Notes: generated from the sequence alone by a model not told the origin. A stretch of DNA of 64,000 bases from HRBIN24 sp035574155 (GCA_035574155.1 DATLZD010000045.1:1-64000), one strand, 5' to 3'; shown: positions 42,401-50,684, counted from the stretch's first letter. Numbers and translations are program-made.

Positions 42401-43232
42401 CGAGCCCGACGAGATGAACTACGTCGCCCGCCACTACCGGCAGGACCTGGCCCGACGACTGGCCTCGGGGCAGGCCGAGGACGACGCCCGCTCCCGCGCC
42501 CTCTACCGCATCTTCGGCTCCAAGCCCGGGACCTACGGGGCCGGCATCCTGGCCGCCCTGGACGAGGGGAACTGGCGCACGGAGGAGGACCTGGCCAACA
42601 TCTACATCGCCTGGGGCTCTTACGCCTACTCACGCCGTGCCCAGGGGGAGAGCGCGCCCTTGGAATTCCGCGAGCAGTTCGCCCGCATCGCCGTGGCCGC
42701 CAAGAACCAGGACAACCGCGAGCACGACATCTTCGACTCGGACGACTACCTGCAGTACCACGGCGGCATGGTGGCCACCGTGAAGGCCCTGACAGGGCGC
42801 CGCCCGCGGGCCTACTTCGGCGACTCAGCGGACCCCTCCCTGCCGCGGGTCCGCGACCTGGCCGAGGAGGCGCGCCGGGTCTTCCGCACGCGGGTGGTGA
42901 ACCCCAAATGGCTGCAGGCCATGATGGCCCACGGCTACAAGGGGGCTTTCGAGCTGGCAGCCACCGTGGACTACCTGTTCGGCTACGACGCCACCGCCGG
43001 CGTGGTGGACGACTGGATGTATGCCGAGGTGGCCCGCACCTATGCCCTCGACCCGCAGGTCCAGGAGTTCTTCCGCCGGAGCAACCCCTGGGCGCTGCGG
43101 GACATCGCCGCCCGCCTGCTGGAGGCAGCTTCGCGGGGCCTTTGGGAGTCGCCTCCCCCGGAGACGCTGGAGGCCCTGCGCCGCGTCTATCTGGAGACCG
43201 ATGCCCTGCTGGAGGAGGCCGATGACCGCTGA
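39468..43232 (+). CDS. cobN: cobaltochelatase subunit CobN
   Basis: CobN (1254 residues) is the large subunit of the ATP-dependent cobaltochelatase that inserts cobalt into hydrogenobyrinic acid a,c-diamide; it is homologous to magnesium chelatase subunit H. The family marks HLGKHGTLEWLPGKGIGLSPECYP, NDPGEGAQAKRRAHAVIIDHLMPPM, GGFVPPGPSGSPTRG, LPTGRNFYSLDP and DNREHDIFDSDDYLQYHGGM are all present, and length is normal. The start directly follows the hairpin with the ribosome-binding site. Its stop is overlapped 11 bases by the ChlI-ChlD gene, its probable ATPase partner. Confidence 0.97.
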   Translation: MIVFLTTADTDLQALSGALDRLPPDFPPVVARHVRQLASPEAVDSFVQSVVQRASLVLVRLLGGKRAFEVGMERLATLCRENGIPLVACPGEATRDPALEALCTVPAPLVARAYEYLVHGGAENLRHLLLFLSDRLLGTEYGHGPPSPLPWDGVYRPGVGEVLSSADYRRRYWRGEGPRVAVLFYRALWASGNTEAIDALVEAMEERGADVLPVFCYSLRDEASGPGQLPLALRRHLLDDDGRPLVECIVSTLSFALARDDPDVTARALAALDVPIVQAVLSTTSRQEWEESAVGLSPLDVAMNVALPELDGRIISLPIGFKEERPDPRLGVTVARAVPHPELVAIVARQALRWAELRRKPNAEKRIAIVLSNYPTRSARAGNAVGLDTPASAVRLLAALREAGYRVPEVPADGDQLMRRLLATGSYDREHLTEGHLANAPGQVSEAQYRRWFQELPGALQREVESAWGPPPGQVYRADGGLAIPGLVLGNVYLGLQPPRGFGEDPMAVYHSPDLPPTHHYLAFYRWLRDGFAADAVVHLGKHGTLEWLPGKGIGLSPECYPVACLPDLPLFYPFIVNDPGEGAQAKRRAHAVIIDHLMPPMTAAGTYGDLARLEQLMDEYARAQAMDPAKLPLVRAQIWELVERSNLHRDLGVEREPEDFDSFLLHVDGYICELKDAIIRGGLHVLGELPRGDALIDTLLALTRLDNGDVPSLRRAVAEAVGVPYQDLRADLGMPYDGPQADALRSLGLPLRTRGDALAAVDALCRRLLEALQSRGFEASAVADAQRQVLGGVHDGVSRTLQHICSRLVPDLERTGDEIGNLLRGLSGGFVPPGPSGSPTRGMANVLPTGRNFYSLDPRSVPSPFAWEVGRALAEGLVQRYLRDEGRYPEMVGLVVWGTAVMRTHGDDIAQALALLGVRPRWREEDGRVVGLEVIPLEELGRPRIDVTLRISGFFRDAFPNLVALLDEAIETVANLDEPDEMNYVARHYRQDLARRLASGQAEDDARSRALYRIFGSKPGTYGAGILAALDEGNWRTEEDLANIYIAWGSYAYSRRAQGESAPLEFREQFARIAVAAKNQDNREHDIFDSDDYLQYHGGMVATVKALTGRRPRAYFGDSADPSLPRVRDLAEEARRVFRTRVVNPKWLQAMMAHGYKGAFELAATVDYLFGYDATAGVVDDWMYAEVARTYALDPQVQEFFRRSNPWALRDIAARLLEAASRGLWESPPPETLEALRRVYLETDALLEEADDR

Positions 43233-45114
43233 CCGGGGCCCGACCTTCCCCTTCACCGCCATCGTGGGGCAGGAGCGGATGAAGCTGGCCCTCTTGCTGG
43301 CAGCGGTGGACCCTGGCATCGGCGGCGTCCTCATCCGCGGCCACAAGGGGACGGCCAAGTCCACAGCGGTGCGGGCGCTGGCCAGCGTCCTACCACCCAT
43401 CGAGGTGGTGGACGGGTGTCCCTTCTCGTGCCACCCACGGGCCCCGCAAGGGCTCTGCGGCCTCTGCCAGGGAGACGGACCGCCACCGGCCACGGTGCGC
43501 CCGGCCCGCCTGGTGGACCTGCCCATGGGCGCCACCGAGGACCGGGTGTTGGGCACCCTGGACATCGAGGCCGCCCTCAAGGAAGGGGAGCGGCGCTTCC
43601 AGCCAGGGCTGCTGGCACAGGCCCATCGCGGCGTCCTCTACATCGACGAGGTGAACCTGCTGCCCGACCACCTGGTGGACGTGCTGCTGGATGCCGCCGC
43701 CATGGGCATCAACTACGTAGAGCGGGAGGGCGTGTCCTTCTCCCATCAGGCCCGCTTCGTGCTGGTGGGCACCATGAACCCGGAGGAGGGGGAGGTGCGC
43801 CCCCAGCTCCTGGACCGCTTCGGCCTGGCGGCCGAGGTGGAGGAGCTCACCGACCCCGCCCTGCGGGCCGAGGTGGTCCGGAGACGTCTGGAGTTCGACC
43901 GCGACCCGGAGGGCTTCCTCGCCCGCTGGCGTCCCGAGGAGGAGGCCCTGCGCCGCCGCCTGGCCGATGCCCAGGCCCTGCTGCCCTCGGTCCGGGCGGA
44001 GGAAGGGCTGCTGGAGCACATCGCCGGCCTCTGCCTGGCCCACCGCGTCGAGGGGATGCGGGCGGACATCGTCATCTACCGGGCGGCCCTGGCCCACGCT
44101 GCCTTAAATGGGCGCCGGCACGCGCGGGCCGAGGACGTGGAGGCGGTGGCGCCCCTGGCCCTCCTGCACCGGGGGCGCCCACCCGAGGGCCCATCGCCGG
44201 CCTTTCCGCCGCCGCCACCACCGCCTGCGGACACGGGCCATCGCCCATCGCCCGGCCCAGGGGGCGCTGGGGGGGAAAGGCACGTCCCGCCGGCCCCGTC
44301 CGCAGCCCCCTCGCTCCTGCTTAAGGAGGACAGACCGCCCCCCTCACCACGGTTGGGCCGGAGGGCCGTGGTGACGGGCGTCCCGAGCCACGGCCGCTAC
44401 GTATCGGCCCGGCTTCCCCGTGGGCGCGTCGCCGATCTGGCCTTGGACGCCACCCTGCGGGCGGCGGCCCAGCGGGGCGCCCGCGTACACCGGGGCCTGG
44501 GGCTGCGGCTACGGCCCGAAGACCTGCGGGTGAAGGTGCGGGAGGGGCGGGTGGGGGCCCTCCTGGCCTTCGTGGTGGACGCCAGCGGCTCCATGGCCGC
44601 CCGTCACCGCCTGGCCGCCGTCAAGGGGGCTGCCCTGGAGCTGCTGGCCGATGCCTACCGGCGTCGCGACCGCGTGGCGGTGGTGTGTGCCCGCGGCAGT
44701 GGGGCACAGGTGGTGCTGCCCCCCACGGGCAGCCTGGAGCGGGCGCGACGGCTGCTGACATCGCTGCCCGCCGGCGGCGCCACCCCCCTGGCGGCGGGCC
44801 TGGCGCGGGCCGCCTGGCTGCTGGAGCGGCACCGGCGCACCCACCCCCGCGCCCCCTGCCTTCTGGTGCTCGCCACCGACGGTCGGGCCAACCGCTCCCT
44901 GCACGGTGGCGACCCGTATGCCGAGGCCATCGCCCAGGCCGAGGCCCTGCGGCAGCGGGGGTTCAAGGCGGTGGTCCTGGACGTCGAGGGCGGCGCCCCT
45001 TTCTCCCTGGGACTGACGCGAGGGCTGGCCCGTGCCCTGGGCGCACCCTGCGTGCCCGTCGGCCCCGGCGACGGCCAGGCGTTGGCACGGGCCATCCGCG
45101 TGGTGCTGAGGTGA
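43222..45114 (+). CDS. magnesium/cobalt chelatase ATPase subunit (ChlI-ChlD fusion)
   Basis: This 630-residue protein combines an AAA+ ATPase (about residues 1-340) and a von Willebrand factor A domain (about 440-630), joined by a Pro-rich linker with a run of prolines. Walker A is GHKGTAKST (40-48), Walker B is VLYIDEVNLL (about 138-147), and the MIDAS motif is VVDASGSM (about 450). The proteins replace the separate CobS/CobT or ChlI/ChlD subunits and power CobN. ATG 43222 lies within the end of cobN, so the two are translationally coupled. Confidence 0.93.
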   Translation: MTADRGPTFPFTAIVGQERMKLALLLAAVDPGIGGVLIRGHKGTAKSTAVRALASVLPPIEVVDGCPFSCHPRAPQGLCGLCQGDGPPPATVRPARLVDLPMGATEDRVLGTLDIEAALKEGERRFQPGLLAQAHRGVLYIDEVNLLPDHLVDVLLDAAAMGINYVEREGVSFSHQARFVLVGTMNPEEGEVRPQLLDRFGLAAEVEELTDPALRAEVVRRRLEFDRDPEGFLARWRPEEEALRRRLADAQALLPSVRAEEGLLEHIAGLCLAHRVEGMRADIVIYRAALAHAALNGRRHARAEDVEAVAPLALLHRGRPPEGPSPAFPPPPPPPADTGHRPSPGPGGAGGERHVPPAPSAAPSLLLKEDRPPPSPRLGRRAVVTGVPSHGRYVSARLPRGRVADLALDATLRAAAQRGARVHRGLGLRLRPEDLRVKVREGRVGALLAFVVDASGSMAARHRLAAVKGAALELLADAYRRRDRVAVVCARGSGAQVVLPPTGSLERARRLLTSLPAGGATPLAAGLARAAWLLERHRRTHPRAPCLLVLATDGRANRSLHGGDPYAEAIAQAEALRQRGFKAVVLDVEGGAPFSLGLTRGLARALGAPCVPVGPGDGQALARAIRVVLR

Positions 45115-45117
45115 GCC

Positions 45118-45795
45118 GTGGGCCTGCTGGACCGCTACCGGGCATCGCCGCAGGAGATATACCAGCGGGGGCTAGCCGCCGCCCGCTCCCTGCTGCCGCC
45201 GCTGTCCCTGTCGCCGGCTGAGGAGGAGGTCGCCCTGCAGCTGCTGAGGGCCACCGGCGACCCCGCGCTGCCAACGCTGCTGCGCTTCTCGCCCGGGGCA
45301 GTCGAGGCGGGTGTGCTGGCGCTACGGTCAGGGGCGGGCATCGTGGCCGACTCCCATGTCACTCTGGCAGGCATCGACCGCCAAGCAGCCATGGAGCTGG
45401 GCTGCCCCCTCATGTGCACCCTCGATGTCGCAGGGGCAGAGAGGGAGGCCTCGAGGCGGGGCATCACCCGCTCGGCAGCAGCCATGCTGCTATCGGCGGA
45501 GGCCCTCCGGGGAGCCGTGGTGGCGGTGGGGACCGCTCCCACCGCTCTGCTGGCCCTCCTCGACCTGGTCGACGGAGGGCTGGCGAGGCCGTCCCTGGTC
45601 GTCGGGGCGTCGGTGGGGCTGGTGCTGGCCCCCGAGGCCAAGGAGGAGCTGATGGCCCGTTCGCTGCCCTACATTGCCATTGCCGGCACGCGCGGCGGCG
45701 GAGGGGCGGCCGCCGCCATCGTCAACGCGCTGCTGGGCCTGGCCAGGGCCAAGACAGCGCGCACCGGCCCGGCCCGCGGGAAGGAGGTGGGATGA
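45118..45795 (+). CDS. cbiC: precorrin-8X / cobalt-precorrin-8 methylmutase
   Basis: CbiC (CobH) moves the methyl group from C11 to C12 to form cobyrinic or hydrogenobyrinic acid. The 225-residue sequence has SGAGIVADSHVTLAGID, the ITRSAAAML segment that carries the active-site region, and VVAVGTAPTALLALLDLV. The family's catalytic His appears to be the one in DSHVTL. The start is GTG at 45118, 3 bases after the chelatase gene. Its stop codon overlaps the start of a 20-codon micro-ORF. Confidence 0.93.
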   Translation: MGLLDRYRASPQEIYQRGLAAARSLLPPLSLSPAEEEVALQLLRATGDPALPTLLRFSPGAVEAGVLALRSGAGIVADSHVTLAGIDRQAAMELGCPLMCTLDVAGAEREASRRGITRSAAAMLLSAEALRGAVVAVGTAPTALLALLDLVDGGLARPSLVVGASVGLVLAPEAKEELMARSLPYIAIAGTRGGGGAAAAIVNALLGLARAKTARTGPARGKEVG

Positions 45796-45854
45796 CTACG
45801 CCCGTCGGCACCCGAACCGACATCCGCAGCTGCCAAGTAGGAGGGACGCCATGA
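45792..45854 (+). CDS. possible 20-residue micro-ORF between cbiC and cbtB
   Basis: ATG 45792 overlaps the cbiC stop (ATGA), and its TGA (45852-45854) overlaps the cbtB ATG (45851) in the same way. A clear AGGAGG lies four bases before the ATG. The product begins MTTPVGTRTDIRSCQVGG and has no recognisable domain. It may be a translational coupler or leader peptide, or simply an accident of the spacer; the double overlap is the reason to list it. Confidence 0.35.
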   Translation: MTTPVGTRTDIRSCQVGGTP

Positions 45855-46069
45855 GGTTGTTAGCACAGGTCCGAGAATGGAGCGAGGCGTCGGCCGATGT
45901 GTGGCTGGCCTGGGGGGCCATCCTCCTGGGGCTTCTGGGCCTCTACCTGGTGGGGATGGACCAGGGGATGGCCCTGGGCGCCTTCCTGGGCGAGGTGGCC
46001 ATGCGTTCCAACTGGCTCCACGAGCTGTTCCACGACGCCCGTCACACGGCCGGGTTCCCCTGCCACTAG
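45851..46069 (+). CDS. cbtB: cobalt transporter subunit CbtB
   Basis: This 72-residue protein has one membrane segment (WLAWGAILLGLLGLYLVGM) and the C-terminal His-rich motif HELFHDARHTAGFPCH, the hallmark of CbtB, which probably binds cobalt. CbtB works with CbtA in cobalamin-regulated cobalt uptake. ATG 45851 has AGGAGGG upstream. cbtA starts 3 bases after the stop. Confidence 0.93.
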   Translation: MRLLAQVREWSEASADVWLAWGAILLGLLGLYLVGMDQGMALGAFLGEVAMRSNWLHELFHDARHTAGFPCH

Positions 46070-46072
46070 GAC

Positions 46073-46792
46073 ATGGCCACATCGACGCTGGCCCAGAACC
46101 TGAAAGCCGCCCTAGGCGCTGGTGCCCTGGCCGGCATGCTGGTGGCCCTCTATCACTTCCTGGCCACCGAGCCGGTGTTGCAGGAGGCTATCGGCCGGGA
46201 GGCGGCCCTGGGGCCCGTGCAGGAGGTCTTCCCCCGCTCCGTGCAGCGGCTGGGGCTGTTCGGCGGCTTCCTGCTCTACGGCCTCTCCTGGGGGCTCATC
46301 TTCGCTGGCTCCTACTCCCTGTTGGAGCGGCACCTGCCCGGCCGCGCGCCCTGGCAGCGTGGCCTAGCCCTGGCCCTGGGGCTGATGTGGTCGGTGGCCA
46401 TCTTTCCCTTCCTCAAGTTCCCAGCCAACCCGCCGGGCGTGGGCGACGAGGCCACGGTGGAGGCGCGACAGGCCGGGTACCTGCTGTTCACGGTCCTGTC
46501 GGCGGCGGCGCTCCTGGTCGCCTGGCGGCTGGCCAGGGGCGGGTCGCCACGACGGCTGGCCCTAGCCCTGGGCCTGTACGCCGTCGCCTGCCTGCTGCTC
46601 TACTTCATGGTGCCGAAACCCCATGACGAGGTGCCCGCCGGCCTTTCGGACCTGCTGCCCCGTTTCCGCGCCCTGTCTGCGGGCGGGCTGGCCCTCTTCT
46701 GGCTGGTGGTAGGAGGTGGCTTTGGTCCCCTGCACGTGGCCTTCGCCCCCGACGGGCAGACGGCCAGGGGTCATCCTGCTGGCCCACGGTAG
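46073..46792 (+). CDS. cbtA: cobalt transporter subunit CbtA
   Basis: CbtA (239 residues) is the main membrane component of the CbtAB cobalt transporter. About five or six hydrophobic segments can be seen, beginning AALGAGALAGMLVALYHFLA; FGGFLLYGLSWGLIFAGSY and WSVAIFPFLKFPANPPGVGDEATVEARQ are characteristic, and the HDEVPAGLSDLLPRFR loop follows. The last 24 codons overlap the start of cbiX in another frame, which may shorten the true C-terminus or simply couple the two. Confidence 0.92.
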   Translation: MATSTLAQNLKAALGAGALAGMLVALYHFLATEPVLQEAIGREAALGPVQEVFPRSVQRLGLFGGFLLYGLSWGLIFAGSYSLLERHLPGRAPWQRGLALALGLMWSVAIFPFLKFPANPPGVGDEATVEARQAGYLLFTVLSAAALLVAWRLARGGSPRRLALALGLYAVACLLLYFMVPKPHDEVPAGLSDLLPRFRALSAGGLALFWLVVGGGFGPLHVAFAPDGQTARGHPAGPR

Positions 46793-47516
46793 CCGTCGCG
46801 GCGACGACACTCCCCGTGGGGCGTCAGCCCTGGCCCATGAGCTGTCGCGGCGGCTGGGCGGCCTGCCGGTGACGGTGGCCTACCTGGAGGCGCTGACCCC
46901 CTCGCCGCCCGAGGCCGCCCGCCTGCTGTTGGCCCAGGGCGTGGACCTGCTGGTGGTCCAGCCCCTGCTCCTCGGGGAGGGACAGCACCGACAGGAGGCG
47001 TGCGCTGTCGCCAGGGAGCTGGCACGGCTCTGGCCCGGCCTGGAAGTCCTCAGCGGGCGTCCCCTGGCCCGCCATCCCCTGCTGGCCTCGCTGGTGGCCC
47101 GCAGGGCCGAGGCCCTGCTCAGGGGACAGCGCCAGCCCTGGGGACTGCTGCTGGTCAAGGCCTACACCCGCTACAACGGCGGCGACCTGGGCTGGGCACA
47201 GTCGCTGGCCGAGGCGGCGGCCGAAGCCCTCGCTGGGGAGTGCCGCGCCGCCGTGGCCCAGTCGGGTCCCGGGCCGCCCACGCTGGCCGAGGCGGGGGAG
47301 GAGCTGCTGCCCCACGTGTCCACGCTCCTGGTCTTTCCCTGCCTCCTGTTCCGGGGCAAGATATGGGAGCAGGACGTGGTGCCGGCCGTCGAGGACCTGA
47401 GGCGACGTCATCCCCACAAGGGTATACTCCTCTCGGGGCCGCTGGGGCCCGACCAGGCCGTGGCGACGATGCTGTGGGACCGGGTGAGGGAGGTGCTGGC
47501 GGGATGTCGCAGGTGA
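46722..47516 (+). CDS. cbiX: sirohydrochlorin cobaltochelatase, CbiX-like
   Basis: CbiX inserts cobalt into sirohydrochlorin (factor II) at the start of the anaerobic route. About 264 residues; the chelatase domain begins with GVILLAHGSRRGDDT, which carries the catalytic His. A repeated half contains LLLVKAYTRYNGGDLGWAQSLAEAAAEAL and LLVFPCLLFRGKIWEQDVVPAVEDL. The second half lacks the usual His after LLF.G. The start is uncertain: TTG 46722 lies five bases after AGGAGG, GTG 46716 is also open, and homology begins only at about codon 15. It overlaps cbtA by 71 bases and cbiD by 13. Confidence 0.85.
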   Translation: MVPCTWPSPPTGRRPGVILLAHGSRRGDDTPRGASALAHELSRRLGGLPVTVAYLEALTPSPPEAARLLLAQGVDLLVVQPLLLGEGQHRQEACAVARELARLWPGLEVLSGRPLARHPLLASLVARRAEALLRGQRQPWGLLLVKAYTRYNGGDLGWAQSLAEAAAEALAGECRAAVAQSGPGPPTLAEAGEELLPHVSTLLVFPCLLFRGKIWEQDVVPAVEDLRRRHPHKGILLSGPLGPDQAVATMLWDRVREVLAGCRR

Positions 47517-48598
47517 GGCGACGGGGCCTGCGCCGGGGCTACACCACCGGCACCTGCGCCGCCGCCGCTGCTAAGGCCGCCGCCATCGCCCTCGCCACCG
47601 GCCGGGCGCCGCAGCAGGTGACGGTGCGCCTGCCTGTGGGCCAGGAGGCGACGCTATCGGTGCACCGGGCGGAGCTGGGCGACGGCCGCGCCACCTGCTC
47701 CGTGGTCAAGGACGCGGGCGACGACCCCGACGTGACCCACGGCGCCGAGATCTGCGCCACCGTTTCCTGGGCGGAGCCGCCGGGGGCCGTCCACATCCGG
47801 GGCGGTCCGGGGGTGGGCACCGTCACCCGACCGGGGGTGGGCATCCCGGTGGGGGAGCCTGCCATAACCCGCGTGCCCCGCCGCATGATATCCGAATCGG
47901 CCCTGGAGGGGCTGGGGCCGCTGGCCAGCCAACGGGGGCTGACAGTAGAGATATGGGTGCCCGGGGGTGAGGAGATAGCCCAAAAGACCACCAACGCCCG
48001 CCTGGGCATCGTGGGGGGGATATCCATCCTGGGCACCACCGGCATCGTGGTGCCCTTCTCCACCGCCGCTTGGCGCGCCAGCGTGGAGATGGCCATCGAC
48101 GTCGCGGCCGCCAACGGCCTGCGGCACATCGTCCTCAGCACCGGCACCCAGAGCGAGGAGTTCGCGCGCCGGCTCCTCTCCCACCTGCCCGACATGGCCT
48201 TCGTGGAGGCGGGCATCTTCTTCGGCCCCGGCCTGAGAAGGGCCGCCCAGCGGGGCATCGGCCGTGTCACCCTGGCCGGGATGATCGGCAAGCTGTCGAA
48301 GGTGGCCCAGGGCAAGATGGTGACCCACGTGGCCGGCAACCAGGTGGACACCGACTTCCTGGCGGGACTGGCCCTGGCCCTGGGCGCCCCCGAGAACCTG
48401 GTGGAGGCGGTGCGACGCGCCGCCAGCGCCCGTCACGCCCAGGAGCTGGTCCAGGCCCACGGCCTGGCCGGCTACTTCGACCTCCTCTGTCGCAAGGTGT
48501 GTGAGGCGGCCCACTCCTATGTGGGAGGGAGGCTGTCGGTGGAGTGCCTCTGTTTCGACCAAGACGGCCGACTGCTGGGGAGGGCCGACCTGGGATGA
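47504..48598 (+). CDS. cbiD: cobalt-precorrin-5B C1-methyltransferase
   Basis: CbiD methylates C1 of cobalt-precorrin-5B and is specific to the anaerobic, early-cobalt route. From ATG 47504 it has 364 residues beginning MSQVRRRGLRRGYTTGTCAAAAAKAAAIAL, the diagnostic start. VKDAGDDPDVTHGAEI, GVGTVTRPGVGIPVGEPAI, NARLGIVGGISILGTTGIVVPFS and LAGMIGKLSKVAQGKMVTH are all present. It overlaps the cbiX end and is joined by ATGA to cbiT. Confidence 0.96.
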   Translation: MSQVRRRGLRRGYTTGTCAAAAAKAAAIALATGRAPQQVTVRLPVGQEATLSVHRAELGDGRATCSVVKDAGDDPDVTHGAEICATVSWAEPPGAVHIRGGPGVGTVTRPGVGIPVGEPAITRVPRRMISESALEGLGPLASQRGLTVEIWVPGGEEIAQKTTNARLGIVGGISILGTTGIVVPFSTAAWRASVEMAIDVAAANGLRHIVLSTGTQSEEFARRLLSHLPDMAFVEAGIFFGPGLRRAAQRGIGRVTLAGMIGKLSKVAQGKMVTHVAGNQVDTDFLAGLALALGAPENLVEAVRRAASARHAQELVQAHGLAGYFDLLCRKVCEAAHSYVGGRLSVECLCFDQDGRLLGRADLG

Positions 48599-49188
48599 GG
48601 GGCCAGCAGCCCTTCCTGGGCATACCCGACGACGAGCTCCTGTCCCAGCCACCGGGCGTCATGACCAAGGAGGAGGTGCGGGCGGTGGCCCTGTTCAAGC
48701 TGCGTCTGAGGCCCGACTCCCTGGTCTGGGACGTGGGGGCTGGCAGCGGCTCCCTGGCCCTGGAGGCAGCGGTGGTGGCCCACCGGGGACACGTCTACGC
48801 CGTGGAGCGTCGCCCCCAGGCCCTGGCCGCCCTGCGCGGCAACCTGCAGCGCTTCCCCCGTCCCAACCTGACCGTCGTGGAGGGGGAGGCACCCGAAGCC
48901 CTCGATGGCCTGCCCGCACCCGATGCCGTCTTCGTGGGCGGCAGCGGCGGAAGGCTGGCGGAGATCCTCGCCTGCGCCGCCCAGCGACTGCGGCCGGGAG
49001 GGCGCATCGTGGTGGACCTGGCCACCCTGGAGAACCTGGAGCGGGCGCGTGCGGCCCTCGCCTGCCTGGGGCTACGGTTCCGGGTGACGGAGGTCCAGGT
49101 CGCGCGCTCGCGGGAGCTGGGGGGCCTCACGGGCCTGGAGGCCCTCAACCCCGTCTTCATCGTCTCGGCCTGGAAGGAGGAGTCATGA
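48595..49188 (+). CDS. cbiT: cobalt-precorrin-6B C15-methyltransferase (decarboxylating)
   Basis: CbiT methylates C15 and removes the acetate carboxylate at C12. The 197-residue protein has the GIPDDELLSQPPGVMTKEEVRA start typical of CbiT, then the SAM-binding motif VWDVGAGSGSLALEAA and PDAVFVGGSGGRLAEIL. In many bacteria it is fused to CbiE as CobL; here the two are separate and 3.3 kb apart. It is linked by ATGA overlaps to cbiD and cbiL. Confidence 0.94.
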   Translation: MRGQQPFLGIPDDELLSQPPGVMTKEEVRAVALFKLRLRPDSLVWDVGAGSGSLALEAAVVAHRGHVYAVERRPQALAALRGNLQRFPRPNLTVVEGEAPEALDGLPAPDAVFVGGSGGRLAEILACAAQRLRPGGRIVVDLATLENLERARAALACLGLRFRVTEVQVARSRELGGLTGLEALNPVFIVSAWKEES

Positions 49189-49892
49189 GCAGCCGCTGGG
49201 GACGCTTCTACGGTATCGGCGTGGGGCCGGGGGACCCGGAGCTGCTGACCCTCAAGGCCGTCCGCGTCCTGCAGCGGGTGCCTGTGGTCTGCTATCCTCA
49301 GTCCACCTCGGGCGAGGGCAGCATGGCCCTGGCCATCGCCGCCGGTGCCGTATCGCTGGAGGGCAAGGAACTGGTGCCCTTTCCCTTTTCCATGTCCCAG
49401 CCCCACACCGTCGACACCTGGCAGGCGGCACTAGCGCGGGTGCTGGAGAGACTATCGCAGGGCCAGGACTGCGCCTTCCTCACGGAGGGCGATCCCCTTC
49501 TCTACAGCACCTTCGTCTACGTCTATGAGCACCTGCGCAGGGAACACCCCCAGGTGCCATTGGAGGTGGTGCCGGGGGTATCGTCGCTGACGGCGGCGGC
49601 CGCGCGGGCGGGGGTCCCCCTGGCCGCGGGCCGCGAGCGCATCGCCGTCCTGCCCGCCCTCTACCACCCCCAGGCCATCGGGCCGGCCCTGGACGCCAGC
49701 GACTCCCTCGTCCTGCTGAAGGTGAACCGGGTCCTGGACGTGGTCCGCAACGAGCTGGACGCGCGGGGACTGCTGGACCGGGCCGTGCTGGTGCGTCGCG
49801 CGACCATGCCTGAAGAGCAGGTGCTGCACGGGGCCCAGGCCGTGGACGGCAGCGTGCGCGACTACTTCTCGCTCCTCATCGTCCGGAGGTAG
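49185..49892 (+). CDS. cbiL: precorrin-2 / cobalt-factor II C20-methyltransferase
   Basis: This 235-residue SAM methyltransferase adds a methyl group at C20. It starts at ATG 49185, overlapping the cbiT stop. Typical marks are FYGIGVGPGDPELLTLKAVRVL, CAFLTEGDPLLYSTFVYVYEHL and EVVPGVSSLTAAAARAGVPLA. The KVNRVLDVVRNEL and PYFSLLIVRR-like end (DYFSLLIVRR) favour CbiL/CobI over other corrin methyltransferases. cbiF starts 3 bases later. Confidence 0.94.
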   Translation: MSSRWGRFYGIGVGPGDPELLTLKAVRVLQRVPVVCYPQSTSGEGSMALAIAAGAVSLEGKELVPFPFSMSQPHTVDTWQAALARVLERLSQGQDCAFLTEGDPLLYSTFVYVYEHLRREHPQVPLEVVPGVSSLTAAAARAGVPLAAGRERIAVLPALYHPQAIGPALDASDSLVLLKVNRVLDVVRNELDARGLLDRAVLVRRATMPEEQVLHGAQAVDGSVRDYFSLLIVRR

Positions 49893-49895
49893 GGG

Positions 49896-50684
49896 ATGGC
49901 AGGAAAGGTCTACTTCATCGGTGCCGGGCCGGGCGACCCCGACCTGCTGACGGTGCGGGCGGTGCGTCTGCTGGGAGAGGCCGATGTGGTGGTCTGGGCC
50001 GACTCCCTCATCTCGCCGCAGGTGGTCTCCCTCTGCCGTCCCGACGCGGCAGTGCACGGTAGCGCCTCCCTGACGCGGGACGAGATAGCCCGCCTCATGA
50101 CCGCGGCCGCCATGCAGGGGAAGGTAGTGGCCCGGCTGCACAGCGGCGATCCCTCCCTCTACGGCGCCCTGCTGGAGGAGATGCGCGTCCTAGAGGAGGC
50201 GGGCATACCTTACGAGGTGGTGCCCGGCGTCAGCTCCCTGTTCGCTGCCGCCGCCGCCCTCAAGGTGGAGCTGACGGCGCCTGGCGTCTCCCAGACGGTC
50301 ATCGTCACACGCGCACCGGGGCGGACGCCCATGCCCGAGGGGGAGGACCTGCGTGCCCTGGCCCGTCACGGCGCCACCCTTGCCCTCTTCCTGTCGGCGG
50401 CCCGGTTGCGGGAGGCGGTGGCCGCCCTCGTGGAGGGCGGCTATGCGCCCGACACACCGGCCGCCATCGTCTACCGGGCGTCGTGGCCCGACGAGCTGGT
50501 CCTGCGGGGGGGCCTGGCCGACGTGCCCCGCCTGGCGCGGCAGGCGGGCATCACTCGCCAGGCCATCGTGCTGGTGGGGAGGGCCCTGGACCCTTCCCTG
50601 AAGGGACCCCAGGGGCCTTCCTCCCGCCTGTACGACCCCGCCTTCAGCCACCTGTTCCGCCGGGGGAGGAAGGATGGGCGCTGA
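49896..50684 (+). CDS. cbiF: precorrin-4 / cobalt-precorrin-4 C11-methyltransferase
   Basis: CbiF (CobM), 262 residues, methylates C11. KVYFIGAGPGDPDLLTVRAVRLLGEADVVVWADSL at the N-terminus, ARLHSGDPSLYGALLEEM, VVPGVSSLFAAAAALKVELTAPGVSQTVIVTRAPGRTPMP and YRASWPDELVLRG are diagnostic for CobM/CbiF. The C-terminus overlaps the cbiG start by 11 bases. Confidence 0.95.
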   Translation: MAGKVYFIGAGPGDPDLLTVRAVRLLGEADVVVWADSLISPQVVSLCRPDAAVHGSASLTRDEIARLMTAAAMQGKVVARLHSGDPSLYGALLEEMRVLEEAGIPYEVVPGVSSLFAAAAALKVELTAPGVSQTVIVTRAPGRTPMPEGEDLRALARHGATLALFLSAARLREAVAALVEGGYAPDTPAAIVYRASWPDELVLRGGLADVPRLARQAGITRQAIVLVGRALDPSLKGPQGPSSRLYDPAFSHLFRRGRKDGR

